Source: Dromiciops gliroides
Taxonomy: Eukaryota; Chordata; Mammalia; Microbiotheria; Microbiotheriidae
Reading direction: 5' to 3'
Length of the DNA stretch: 64,000 nt
Assembly (NCBI RefSeq): GCF_019393635.1
Contig: NC_057861.1
Span: 742,068,732 to 742,132,731, forward strand
The position numbers were made by a program, and so were the translations under genes. A model generated the notes under the pieces. It was not told where the DNA came from, made no database searches, and saw only the letters and a list, made by a program, of their open reading frames with translations. Shown in pieces: positions 38,936-49,739 of the stretch (position 1 is its first letter; each line of letters starts with the position of its first letter).

Positions 38936-39191
38936 GGTTCCCGAGGGATCAGCAGCAGAGTGAATGGCAAGGAGGACTCCCTACAGATTGAGAACTATCT
39001 CCTATGAAGAGAATGTCAGCAGCTAGCCAAGATAACCAAGAGAAGGGAATACAGGAGAGATCAGTGCTCTGCCGAGGATACCACCCAATGAATAAATAAG
39101 ACTCATTATCCCAAACAGATCCCCCTTTCAGACCTGAGCATCCTGTCTTACAATCTTTTCTATCTTGAGCCTGGAGGTAGACTGCTTCTTT

Positions 39192-39351
39192 TGTTTGTTT
39201 GTTTGGGTATTTTTTGGCAGGGCAATGAGAGTTAAGTGACTTGCCCAGGGTCACACAGCTAGTAAGTGTCAAGTGTCTATGGTCAGATTTGAACTCAGGT
39301 CCTCCTGAATCCAGGGCTGGTGCTTTATCCACTTCACCACCCAGCTGCCCT
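39192..39351 (-). mobile_element. WSINE1-like SINE
   Basis: 16-base duplication with one mismatch, GGTAGACTGCTTCTTT (39176-39191) and GGTAGACTGTTTCTTT (39352-39367). Confidence 0.92.
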
Positions 39352-39367
39352 GGTAGACTGTTTCTTT

Positions 39368-39765
39368 AGTCAATACTAATTATCCATACTAAATTTAATC
39401 AATACCTTCCCCAACTTTATTTAAATAAACCACTAACCTTAGAAAGAAATGACTGAGGCAGGAGACCGTACTTAAGGAAAAGACATATATGAGAAACTTT
39501 GTCAAAAGTCCTGCTGAAATTTAGATCAATCTTCCCTTGCTCTTCCAGTCTGGGTTACTCTGTCAAAAAAAAAAAAAAAAAAGGAAATGAGGCTAGTCTA
39601 TCATGACTTGTTCTTGGGGAAGTGATGCTGGCTTTCAGTGACTGTTGCTTCCCTAAGGGCTTCGAAACCATCCCTTTACTAATGTGCTCTAGAATTTCTC
39701 TAGCAGTAGAATTCAAGCTTACTGACCTACAGTTTACCACCTCCAGCTCCTTCCCTTTTTAGGAA
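39368..39765 (-). repeat. Old LINE-like relic (CR1/L3 or similar)
   Basis: TCCTGCTGAAATTTAGATCA, ATGAGGCTAGTCTATCATGA, CTTGTTCTTGGGGAAGTGAT and TTCAAGCTTACTGACCTACA are words of a widespread amniote LINE relic. An A18 run lies at 39564-39581. Confidence 0.45.
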
Positions 39766-39789
39766 AATGATCATTTGTCTTCTCAATTT

Positions 39790-40260
39790 GGAATCCCAGA
39801 ACCTAGGTTTGAATCTTAGCTCAGCACACCCCCGTGCGACCTTGGACAAATCTCCATTTCCTCATTTATAAAATGGGGATCCTAATACTTGTACTGCCTA
39901 CCTGATGAAATTGTTGGGGGGTAGTATTTCATGACCCTTAAAGCATTAAAGAATTTTTTTGTACAATGAGAGGGAAGGCCTCAGACACTTGATACTTACT
40001 AGCTGTGTGACCTTGGGCAAGTCACTTAACCCTCATTGCTCCACAAAATATAATTAATTGGATTGAATTAAGAAGAACTGATTCCTGGGGGCAGCTAGGT
40101 GGCACTGGCCCTGGATTCAGGAGGACCTGAGTTCAAATCCATCCTCGGACACTTGATACTTACTAGCTTTGTGACCCTGGGCAAGTCACTTGACCCTCAT
40201 TACCCTGAAAAACAACAAAAAAAAACCCTTAAAGCATTATACAAATGCTAACTATTATTA
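39790..40260 (+). repeat. MIR-type SINE, split by a double WSINE
   Basis: GGTTTGAATCTTAGCTCAGC, GCGACCTTGGACAAATCTCC, then the insertion, then CAAATGCTAACTATTATTAT. Confidence 0.65.
39949..40224 (+). mobile_element. Dimeric WSINE insertion
   Basis: 276 bases between perfect 15-base duplicates ACCCTTAAAGCATTA (39934-39948, 40225-40239). It holds a head-less WSINE 3-prime half (39976-40048), a linker of about 40 bases, and a second WSINE (40089-40200) whose head has lost about 16 bases (GGTGGCACTGGCCCTGG). Confidence 0.85.
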
Positions 40261-40369
40261 TTGAAAATAAAATTTAATCACAAAATTTTTTTTAAAAGAA
40301 ATAAAAATGAAAGGGTTGGACTAGATGCGCCCTAATCTTTTTCATTTCCAAAATTCTAGGGACTGTAGA

Positions 40370-40530
40370 GGACCAGAGATTAAGAACTGGAAGGGACCAC
40401 AGACGTCACCTAGTCTGACCACCTCATTTTACACATGAGGAAAGTTGTGGGAGTTTGTGACTTGACTAAAGTCACACAGCCAGGAAGGGACTCTGCTGGG
40501 ATTCAAACCAAGGTTCTCTGAGGACCCCAT
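40370..40530 (-). repeat. MIR-type SINE
   Basis: CATTTTACACATGAGGAAAG, AAAGTCACACAGCCAGGAAG. Confidence 0.65.
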
Positions 40531-40614
40531 GCCAATAGTTTCATGACCAGAAGTTGTATTTTGGGGAAAGACCTGACCTGTCCAGTTGACAGTAGGGTTT
40601 TTTTAAATTATTTA

Positions 40615-40763
40615 ATTTTATTTTTTTTGTGAGGCAATTAAGGTTAAGGGACTTGTCCAGGGTCACACAGCTAGTAAGTGTTAAGTGTCTGAGGCCAAAT
40701 TTGAACTCAGGTCCTCCTGAATCCAGAGCCGGTGCTTTATCCACTGCACCACCTAGCTGCCCC
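40615..40763 (-). mobile_element. WSINE1-like SINE, left of a reverse pair
   Basis: Reverse copy ending CACCACCTAGCTGCCCC. The pair as a whole is bounded by GACAGTAG at 40588 and again at about 40916. Confidence 0.9.
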
Positions 40764-40915
40764 TATTTATTATAATTTTTGCAGGGCAATGAGGGTTAAG
40801 CGACTTGCCCAAGGTCACACAGCTAGTAAGTGGTAAGTGTCTGAGGTCAGATTTGAACTCAGGTCCTCCTGAATCCAGGCCGGTACTTTATCCACTGTGC
40901 CATCTAGCTGCCCCC
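40764..40915 (-). mobile_element. WSINE1-like SINE, right of a reverse pair
   Basis: Joined to the left copy through a TATTTATTATAATTTTTG spacer; the head ends CATCTAGCTGCCCCC. Confidence 0.9.
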
Positions 40916-41149
40916 GACAGTAGTTTTAAAGGCTATGGCATAAAAGGCACCAAGATTGAAAACCAAGGCCCATGGCCATAGTTCTGTCCCTTAAATTAGA
41001 CACTGTTTCTGGATAATGTTCACCAGTCAGAAGGGTACAAAACCACATTCGCTTTCATTTTCCAATAGCTCAACTTAACCCTTTATGCCTCTTGGCAAGA
41101 GAGGAATTGAAATCAGCAAGAGAAAGCTGAAGAGTTTTGAACAGAATCA

Positions 41150-41690
41150 TTACGAAATCTCAGATCTGGAAAGCACCCCAAAAGCCATCTAGTCCAACCA
41201 GCCCTGGGACAAGAATGCTGTCTGACATCTTCCATCCTCAATAAGAGGCCAGAGAGTCTTATTTTTGTGTGTGTGTGGGACAATGAGGGTTAAGTGACTT
41301 GCCCAGGATCACACAGCTAGAAAGTGTCAAGTGTCAGAGGCCGGATTTGAACTCAGGTCCTCCTGAATCCAGGGCCAATGCTTTATCCACTGTGTCACCT
41401 AGCTGCCCCTCAGAGAGTCTTTTAAAAGAGTTTTGAAACCTCTATGGGGGAGGGAACCCACCATCTCCCTGGGCACCACTTCCTTGGGTGGCTCTGTCTG
41501 CTTTGGGCAGCTCTCAGGGTTAGGAAGCTTCTTAATTCACACTTAAAACTGCCTCTCTCAGCTTCCAGCTACTATTCCTAACTCTTGTCCACAGACACGA
41601 AGCAGAACAAAGTTAATCCCCCTTCTATAGAACAGCCCTTCAAAAGCACAAATCTATCAGTCTTGGGATCGTGGAATCATACACTAGAGC
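41150..41690 (-). repeat. CR1/L3 3-prime region, split by a WSINE
   Basis: AAAGCCATCTAGTCCAACCA; after the SINE AGGGAACCCACCATCTCCCT, TAGAACAGCCCTTCAAAAGC. Confidence 0.65.
41261..41410 (-). mobile_element. WSINE1-like SINE
   Basis: 11-base duplication CAGAGAGTCTT at 41250-41260 and 41411-41421. The tail side carries (GT)n. Confidence 0.93.
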
Positions 41691-41873
41691 TGAAAGGGAC
41701 CTCCTAGGCCATCCGGCCCAGTTTTTATTTTATTTTACAGATGAGGAAATTGAGACCCAGGCAAGGTAAGCCAAGTCAAGTCAATAAGCATTGATTATGT
41801 GCCAGGCAGGATGTTAAGCAGAGAGAATCTAAACACAAGCAAAAAGAAAGATAGTCCTTGACTTTAAGGAGTT
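41691..41873 (-). repeat. MIR fragment plus ancient repeat
   Basis: ATTTTACAGATGAGGAAATT, then AAGCATTGATTATGTGCCAG and CTTGACTTTAAGGAGTTTAC. Confidence 0.5.
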
Positions 41874-41884
41874 TACATTTGTGT

Positions 41885-42051
41885 GGTTTTTTTGTTTGTT
41901 TGTTTGGTTTTTTTTGGCAGGGCAATGGGGGTTAAGTGACTTGCCCAGGGTCACACAGCTAGCAAGTGTCAAGTGTCTGAGGCCAGATTTGAACTCAGGT
42001 ACTGCTGAATCCAGGGCCGGTGCTTTATCCACTGTGCCACCTAGCTGCCCC
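41885..42051 (-). mobile_element. WSINE1-like SINE
   Basis: 11-base duplication TACATTTGTGT at 41874-41884 and 42052-42062. Confidence 0.93.
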
Positions 42052-42199
42052 TACATTTGTGTTTTTTATGATTAATTAAAGCTGTTTTTAAATTCAATGC
42101 TATTGCACCAGTTTTGGCAGTAAGCATGTATTATTTATTAATATTCTATATATGAATATATATATAAACACATATATATGTATGTGTGTATGTATGTAA

Positions 42200-42748
42200 A
42201 GAATTGACCATGTGGCAATTAGCACAAGCAGGAGAAAAGCCCCCAAAGATCCATACTGTCCCTCAGAGAAACAGCTCATGGTCTCAGGGAGAATTCAGAA
42301 GACCTACACTGTCCTAAGAGAGAGAGCCAAGAGCAGAGAGTGAATCCAGAGCAAGCTTGTGGCCTTTTCTAAGAGTTTTTATTCTCTTTTGATAGAGGTG
42401 GGTCATTATACATTGATCAAAGCTAATAGGTTAGCATCATTCAATTCCATTGGTTGTCATGACTGGAGGGTGGTCTAAATTAAAATAAACTCTACAAATA
42501 ACATCAGGGAAAGACCCTCATGCAAGTTCCTTAAGACAAAGTCCATTATCTATTTGATCCCATCATTTTTTCACTGAGCTAGACAAAAAAAAAAGTCTAT
42601 TTTCCATTTCTTCTGTTCCCTTGGGTTTGTCTAAGACCAGGAGAACAGGACTTTCTGGCATGGGGCGGGGATGGGGGGGGGATGTGGATAAAGGACTGAT
42701 CTCTGGGTACCCCCAAGAAATCCATTATTAATAGTTATTTTCTCACAC
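42200..42748 (+). repeat. LTR-like element (boundaries approximate)
   Basis: A CCATTGG word (about 42450), AAATTAAAATAAACTC (about 42478), a G-run and the end TTATTTTCTCACACA. The right 230 bases parallel 10340-10583. No TG start with target duplication could be fixed. Confidence 0.5.
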
Positions 42749-42888
42749 ATTTTAATAGAGGAAGACATCACGGAGGGGAAGACAGGAGAAAGTATCCATA
42801 TGGGACACAGTGGAGAAAGACATACAGAGAGGCAGGAATAGAGTCCAGAGGGGACCAAAGGAGGATACTTTCTTTAAAATGCAAGTTC

Positions 42889-43066
42889 TGGGGGCAGCTA
42901 GGTGGCAGAGTGAATAAAGTACTGGCCCTGGATTCAGGAGGACCTGAGTTCAAATCCAGCCTCAGACACTTGACACATACTAGCTGTGTGACCCTGGACA
43001 AGTCACATAACCCTCATTGCCCTGCAAAAAGAAAAAAAAAAGAAAAGAAAGAAAGAAAAGAAAAGA
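42889..43066 (+). mobile_element. WSINE1-like SINE with (AAAGA)n tail
   Basis: Flanks AATGCAAGTTC and AATGGAAGTTC (one mismatch). The long AAAGA tail leads straight into an L1 insertion. Confidence 0.9.
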
Positions 43067-43080
43067 AAATGGAAGTTCCA

Positions 43081-43620
43081 AGTTGTAGTATATGAATGTA
43101 ATGGAATGCTATTGTGCTCTAAGAAATGGTGAGCAGGCAGATTTCAGGAAAACCTGGATAGACTTATGTGGACTGATGCTGAATGAAGTGAGCAGAACCA
43201 GGAGAACATCGTACACAGTAACGGCAATATTTTGTGATGATCATCCGTGATAGACTTGTCTCTTCTCAACAATACAATGATCCAAGACAATGCCAAAGGA
43301 CTCATGATAGAAAATGTTCTCCACATCTAGAAAAAAGAACTGTGGAATCTGAATGCAGATTGAACCATACTGTTTCTACTTTTTTTGTTGTTTGGGGGTT
43401 TTTTTGAGGTTTTTCCCTTTTCTTCTAATTCTTCTCTCACAACATGACTAATGCAGAAATATATTTAACATGGTTGTACATATATTACCTATATCAGATT
43501 GCTTTCTGTTTAGGGGAGGGGTGAGGGAAGGAAGGAAGGGAGAAAAATTCAGAACTCAAAATCTTATAAAAACAAATGTTGAAAACTAACTTTACTTTTA
43601 AGATAAAAAAAATAATAATA
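43081..43620 (+). mobile_element. 5-prime-truncated L1
   Basis: 540 bases, from GTTGTAGTATATGAATGTAA (end of ORF2) to the A-rich end. Flanks AAATGGAAGTTCCA (43067-43080) and AAATGGAAGCTCCA (43621-43634) differ at one base. Confidence 0.9.
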
Positions 43621-43689
43621 AAATGGAAGCTCCAGGAAGAATCGATCAATCAGAGAAAGGGGACCATTAGAACTGAGTGCTTTTTCTCA

Positions 43690-43800
43690 ATGAGAAAGTT
43701 CCATCAACAAGCATTTATTAAGATCCCACTATGTGTTAGATGCTAGGAGTACAAATACAAGAGCAAGGCAGTCTGTGCTCTAAGTCTACTTTAAAGACAT
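43690..43800 (+). repeat. Ancient interspersed repeat fragment
   Basis: AGCATTTATTAAGATCCCAC and TATGTGTTAGATGCTAGGAG. Confidence 0.5.
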
Positions 43801-43909
43801 ATCTCCCAAGTCTTCTCCCCTCCATGAAAATGAACATACACAACATATAATAATTCTGGCCATATAGGAAAGAGAAATGTCATCTGAAATGTAGACCAGA
43901 TATCACAAG

Positions 43910-44045
43910 TCTAGAGATAAAAAGGACCCCAGAGGCCCAGAGGCCACTTATTCCATTTTTCCTCATTTTGCAGATGAGGAAATAGACTCAAAAGAGCAAA
44001 TATCAGACAGGTAGGAAGTCTAGAGTTAAGCCAACACCCTTCCTA
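43910..44045 (-). repeat. MIR-type SINE fragment
   Basis: CTCATTTTGCAGATGAGGAA and a shortened core. Confidence 0.55.
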
Positions 44046-44099
44046 CTGCATGGTATTGGTTTAAGAACTCCATTTCTTCATTAATATTATTCACAGCTG

Positions 44100-44248
44100 A
44101 GGGGCAGCTAGGTGGTACAGTAGATAGAGCACTGGCCCTGGATTCAGGAGGACCTGAGTTCAAATCCGACCTCAGATACTTGACACTTATTAGCTGTGTG
44201 ACCCTGGGCAAGTCACTTAACCCCAATTGCCACACACACATGAAAAAA
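44100..44248 (+). mobile_element. WSINE1-like SINE
   Basis: Perfect 17-base duplication AATATTATTCACAGCTG at 44083-44099 and 44249-44265. Confidence 0.95.
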
Positions 44249-44265
44249 AATATTATTCACAGCTG

Positions 44266-45137
44266 TAAGTATTTTGGCACTCGAATTTAAAAACCAAACC
44301 ATGACGGTGTTATTTTTATCCCTCTATGATCTCCATTATTTCCCATGTTGGCCCAAACAGGGAAAATAGCCCAAATTCCTTTTATTCCAGTTAGAAGGGG
44401 CAATAAATCATTCTTCCAGGAAGCAGATAATCCAAATTGAATTTGGGTTGGTTTGCCTTTGTTTTCATTACTATTTTATTAGTCAGGACCTCAGGGTACA
44501 GTGGTTATAAGAGAAGGAGAATGGAGCCCAACACAAGAAGTAAGACCAAAGAAAAAGATTCCATCTTTCCAGGAAAAACAGTCCAAGTCAGAAAAGCTCC
44601 AGGCAGAATAGACTGTTTTGGTGGAAAACACAAAGCTGAGTTGAGCTCCAATCATTTGCTGACATGAAGCTGGATTCTGGGTTTCCTAATAGAACTGTCC
44701 AGATGGCAAAACCCAAACAGACTTGGACCAAATGTGCACAATATTGCTTATTCAAAGGTCACATCCTGAAATGTTCATCAAACCATTGCAATTCCATATT
44801 TCGCTCTCAGGCCCTTAACAATTTCAAGTCTTAGAATTCATATGTCCCTAATTAACAAACTCAAATCATGTTCTCAGTTAAGATGCCTTTCTTCCGCCTC
44901 TCACTTTCACACCACAACTATAGAGCATATGCTGCTGCACTCACTTGCCAAATTAAAGGCATTTTACTGAAACAATAGGTTGGAGTTGTTGGGTTTTTTC
45001 CCCTTCCATTCTTCTTTATGAAAACAAACTGTTTAAGAACCAAGGGCCCAAGACAGACAAAGAACACACGACTTGTGGCTTTCAACTTTTCAATCTTTTC
45101 AATCTGCCAACATAAAATTTAAGTCAATGATTTTTTT
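44266..45137. other. Downstream intergenic, unassigned
   Basis: About 0.85 kb with no named repeat. Open frames here are short and I see no splice-flanked exon. Confidence 0.4.
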
Positions 45138-45277
45138 TTTTTGCAGGGCAATGGGGGTTAAGTGACTTGCCCAGGGTCACACAGCTAGCAAGTATTAAGT
45201 GTCTGAGGCCAGATTTGAACTCAGGTACTCCTGAATCCAGGGCCGGTGCTCTATCCACTGCACCATCTAGCTGCCCC
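45138..45277 (-). mobile_element. WSINE1-like SINE
   Basis: 13-base duplication CAATGATTTTTTT at 45125-45137 and 45278-45290. Confidence 0.93.
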
Positions 45278-45290
45278 CAATGATTTTTTT

Positions 45291-45490
45291 AAGTACCTGG
45301 GGCATTGTCCTGGGTCTTAGAGATAAAAATATATAAACCAATAGTCTTTGACCTCAAGGCTCTTACAATCTAATAGAGGAAATATGATATGTTCTCAAAT
45401 AAGTATGATACAGATTTGAATATGATGGGGCATAGGAGAGATAGTCTCAAATTAAAGGGTGGGCCTTTTAGGGTGGAGCTTAAAAGAGAC
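45291..45490 (+). repeat. Ancient interspersed repeat
   Basis: GTACCTGGGGCATTGTCCTG, TTTGACCTCAAGGCTCTTAC and GGGTGGAGCTTAAAAGAGAC follow the 2581 family order. Confidence 0.5.
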
Positions 45491-46371
45491 TGTTGAGATA
45501 TTGGTCTTTATAGTCACTCTCAAGGATCACTCATCCAGAATTGATCTTGCTATCTCTTGTTAAAGGGTAGCAAATGAAAAGAAGTAACAATATAGTGCCC
45601 AAGGAATAGGCATGGCCAGTATAGGAAAGGACTAGATTTCTCAGGCCCAAAGCTTGAATGCTTATTGGAAAAGAACAAGTATTCCATTTCCATAGAGGTT
45701 GTGTGCCTATAAGACAGAAGTTGATTGGCAAGACAGTGTTTCCAGAAAGATAGGGGAGTAATTGACGTATCTATGGGGATTTGTGACCATGCAGAGCAGA
45801 GAGAGCTGTCTGAGACAAATCAAGCTGCTTGGAAATAGTATAGCTGGGGACCACCCTAAGAGAGAAAGAACTGCAATACTAGACGTGGCTGTGGCAGTGA
45901 GGAGGAAGATGGGGATAGCAAACAAAGGAGGAAATAATTGGCTAAGCATAGGCTTAGCCTATTTGTATAACTCTTCGGTCCCAGGGACCCAACCTAGACT
46001 ATGCTCTGGCCACAAAGAAAAACTGTGCTCAGGAGCCATGAATTTTGGAAACACTTGAGTCGCCTTCTGTTCTGGATGAGAAGAACATTCAGGAATGTGG
46101 CTGAGATTTTCTGTTGTCCTACTATTGTAACCTAGAATTATTCTAACAAGCCTGGAATATTTTCAGAAGACTCTCCTCATTGGTGGAGAGAATGATGACA
46201 TAATACAGTGTGTCTGCATGAGGAATGGAGTTGCAATGAATGCTTTAGAGAGGAGAGACATTCTTTTTCTCATTCCTACTTCAGTAGAGGACAGACAGAA
46301 TTCCAGACATTTTTCAGAGAAAGACCCATGGAGGGATAGCTACAACAGACCTTGAAAATCAGACATTTAAG
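45491..46371. other. Downstream intergenic, unassigned
   Basis: Non-repetitive to my eye. Open frames of 80-98 codons on both strands (45707-46058) have no recognisable motif. Confidence 0.4.
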
Positions 46372-46381
46372 AGAAAGCAGA

Positions 46382-46544
46382 GGGGCAGCTAGGTGGTGCA
46401 GTGGATAGAGCACCGGCCCTGGAGTCAGGAGGACCTGAGTTCAAATCTAGCCTCAGACACTTAACACTTACTATCTGTGTGACCCTGGGCAAGTCACTTA
46501 ACCCCAGTTGCCTCACTAAAAAAAAAAAAGAAAGAGAGAAAGAG
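46382..46544 (+). mobile_element. WSINE1-like SINE
   Basis: Duplicate GAGAAAGCAG on both sides. The tail is an AAAGAGAG run. Confidence 0.9.
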
Positions 46545-46555
46545 AGAGAGAAAGC

Positions 46556-47524
46556 AGGCTGGTCAACATGTTCCTTATTTTGGAGAATTTCCCTCTTGGG
46601 TGAGATTGGAGGACTTGGTTGAGTTGAGATTTCTCAGCCAATGGAAGAACTCATTTACTCTCTATATTTTCTGATATTCTAAGTTGTATAGCTTCTCTGA
46701 CTTCTATTTGCTCTCTGCTTGGATGGGTTTACTTGTTTTTCACTGTAGCGCTCTTTTTACTATGTGAATAATGAGTGAATAATGCTATTCACTCTTTGTA
46801 ATGCTCCCAGCATTTGCTGGGAAGGAGCCAAGATAGTGTATGTAAGCTTGGGGTACCCTTTCCCCTTTAAGGGATAGAAACCAGGAAAACACTTAAACCT
46901 AAATCTCACCCCTAGGCCCTATTTAGTGGGAAGGGAGGTAGACATAATTCCAGTATGGTACCCTTTGTCTTAGAGAAGAAAACTGAAACCAGCCTCATGG
47001 ACTATTGTGCTGCTCCCTCTAGGTAGGAATCAAAGAGAAGGGTGGGCAATATCACAAAGACCTCTATTCATGACTCCCCACAAGCCACATTTAGACAGCC
47101 CGAGTGGCCATACACCTAACCTACACGGGTACTACAAACAACCTGCACTACTGATTGTGGTCCCAGTGAAATGTTTGACGTCTCAGTGTCTGTCGTTTGC
47201 CTGTTTCGGTTACTATGGTGAGCCAATTAAATGTTTAGAACTGATTTAACCAGATTGAACCAGAGTTTTCTAGCTTGGCAAAGGAAAGGGGCAGACAGAT
47301 GACTTACTATTAAGCATTCCCATAGCATCTGAACTTGAACCTAGGAAGGTCCAGATGTCGCTAGATGTAGTCACACATACATATACTCAGCGCCTTCTAG
47401 TTGGCTCACAAACTCCATTAGGTTGAATTTGGGGGGTTCAGGCGGGGATGGGAATCAAGTGAATATTAAATCTTTGTTTTGTGTTTAGCCCTATGCTAGT
47501 TAGGGTTCAAAAGAAAAAAATCAC
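46556..47524. other. Downstream intergenic, unassigned
   Basis: No named repeat or exon in nearly 1 kb. A short duplicated ATGTGAATAATGAGTGAATA region lies near 46760. Confidence 0.4.
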
Positions 47525-47536
47525 TCAATAAACATT

Positions 47537-47683
47537 GGGGGGGGCGGGGCAATGAGGGTTAAGTGACTTACCCAGGGTCACACAGATAGTAGGTGTCAAG
47601 TGTCTGAGGCCGAATTTGAACTCAGGTCCTCCTGAATTCAGGGCTGGTGCTTTCTTTATCCACTGTACCACCTAGCTGCCCCT
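47537..47683 (-). mobile_element. WSINE1-like SINE
   Basis: 12-base duplication TCAATAAACATT at 47525-47536 and 47684-47695, inside an old TAAAGCACCTAATATGTACC repeat. A 4-base CTTT expansion (GCTTTCTTTATCC) sits in the head. Confidence 0.93.
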
Positions 47684-47695
47684 TCAATAAACATT

Positions 47696-48450
47696 TTTAA
47701 AGCACCTAATATGTACCAGGAGCATACGTTGTCTCTATCCTCAAGGAATTCAAGTCTAATTATAGAGGTAAAGCTAAGGTATATGAAACAATAAGAGAAT
47801 AATTAAATGCCATGCTCTGGGACACTGACCTCATGTATAGTAGGGAAATGTCTGAGATTACCTCCTTAACTCTACTTTCTAGGCAACAATTTATCAGAAA
47901 TGTACAAAATCAAAAAAGAAAAGAAAAGAAATGTACAAAACCATTTGGGAAATACTATAAAGAATTGGTGCTATCTAGCTGTTGTTTCTGGAAACCTGCA
48001 TGCAAATTGGAAGGATGGGTTGGAATGAACAGGCCTGACAGGACAATGAATAAATGGGCAGGCACACACACCTCACAGGCATCTTATAGACAGGATCTTC
48101 TTTTTCAGATACAGGTTAGACTAGATGCTTCTGGGGTCCCTTCCAACTCAGAGAGTGTGTGTGTCTCTTTGAGTCTGAGGACTACATAGCTGATCTATCT
48201 GCTATTTAACTGAACAGAACGCACAGAAGCTGATCAAGCTGAGAAGTCAACAGCCCGGCAGAGACCAAGCTGACTAGAGAGTCTGATACTGATTTAGAGA
48301 ACTGATCTGTTTAGAAGTAAGCTCTGATGCTGGAACTGATCAGAGAAAGGAAAATCCTCTTCTGCTTAAAGAGCTGACTGGGAGAAGTTTGCCTTGCTCT
48401 TTAGCACCCTCTAGAGATTGAGAGAGGGAAAAACCCCTAAGAGTTGCCCT
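47696..48450. other. Old repeat tail and unassigned DNA
   Basis: To about 47790 the ancient repeat continues; then unassigned sequence with a short TGACTAGA/CTGATCAG-rich part at 48190-48360. Confidence 0.4.
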
Positions 48451-48690
48451 TTAATAATAATAGTTAACATTTATATAGTGCTTAAAGGTTTACAAAATAC
48501 TTTATAATAATATGTCATTTTACCCTCATAGCAATCCTGTGGGGGTAAGTGCTGTTATTACCCTCATTTTAAAGATGGGGAAACCGAGGCAGGCAGAGCT
48601 TGTGAGTTCCCCAGGGTCACATAGATAGTGTCTGAGGCCAGATTCAAACTTAGGTCTTTCTGTTTCTAGCTCCAGTATTACCGTACCACC
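48451..48690 (-). repeat. MIR/THER1-type SINE
   Basis: ACATTTATATAGTGCTTAAA, CCCTCATAGCAATCCTGTGG, TTTTAAAGATGGGGAAACCG, GGGTCACATAGATAGTGTCT. Confidence 0.75.
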
Positions 48691-49570
48691 TTTACAGTCT
48701 TCTTTTGTTTGTTAAGGGGAAATCCCTCACAGCCAAGGAGCAAATCTGAATGGTTTTCTAGATCCTAGGCTTAAGGAAACTGCTTTTTACGGAAAGAGAT
48801 AACTAACTCTGCCTCAGCACACAAACCAGGGAATAAGCCTGGGAAACTGCACAGATCCCAAGCTTACAGCTGCTCTTGGCTAATATTTCATCAGCCTGAG
48901 AGGAGCAGTTTTGTCCAGCTGTAGAGTAACAAGGCTAGAATAGAAATAGTCGTGCTCTGTGAGTGACATCATGGGCAGGCGAGTGCCAAGAGACCAAGGA
49001 GACAGAGGTCCAGGCACCTGGGTCTCCTTACTCATGGGCCTCACTGATAAGTTTCTGTAAGGTGACACCCATTCTCTCCCCAGGCATTGTGTGTGTGTGT
49101 GTGTGTGTGTGTACATGCATCTGTGGAAGAGTGTGACCCAGGCTAATACATGGACTGTATCTCATCACTGAGTTCATGGTGCTCTTGGATGATGTGTGTA
49201 AATGGGGTGCACACTAGGGGAGGCATGAGTAGTAGATGTATGTCTCCCTCCTCCCCCACCCTAGAACCTTAAGAGGAAGTTGTGGCCACTCCTAGGAGAA
49301 ACACCTTAAACTACCAGGGTGAGCCAGGAGGAGATTACAGGGGTTGAAGGGAGTGGTTGGTGCCACGTCCATCCACACTAACGCACTAAACACACTAACC
49401 ACCCACCCACCCATCCATACACTACACCTACCTCACCTTTACCTCTAGAATTCATCTCTCCCTTCAGGGCCCGTCTCGGCTGGCACCTCCTTGCAGAAGC
49501 CTCCTGGACCCTCTCCTACCAGTATTAGTGCTCTCTCTCCTTCTGCAAACATTCCAAAGATTATGGGATC
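48691..49570. other. Downstream intergenic, unassigned
   Basis: Holds a (TG)n run at 49089-49112 and a CACC/CATCC-rich stretch at 49370-49430. No exon recognised. Confidence 0.4.
49089..49112 (+). repeat. (TG)n microsatellite
   Basis: About 12 dinucleotide units. Confidence 0.95.
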
Positions 49571-49574
49571 TTAG

Positions 49575-49715
49575 TTGTCAATCCCCTCACAGTACAGGTC
49601 AAGATACTGAGGCCCAGAGAGAGTAAAGGATTGACCCAAAACCCATACAGGAAGCAAATAGTGAAATGAGAACTCGAACTCCTGTCCCACTGACTCTTCT
49701 AGCACACTTTCCTTT
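49575..49715 (-). repeat. MIR-type SINE fragment
   Basis: AGATACTGAGGCCCAGAGAG and ACCCATACAGGAAGCAAATA. Confidence 0.55.
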
Positions 49716-49739
49716 GCATTGCTTCAGTTCATAAGCAGT

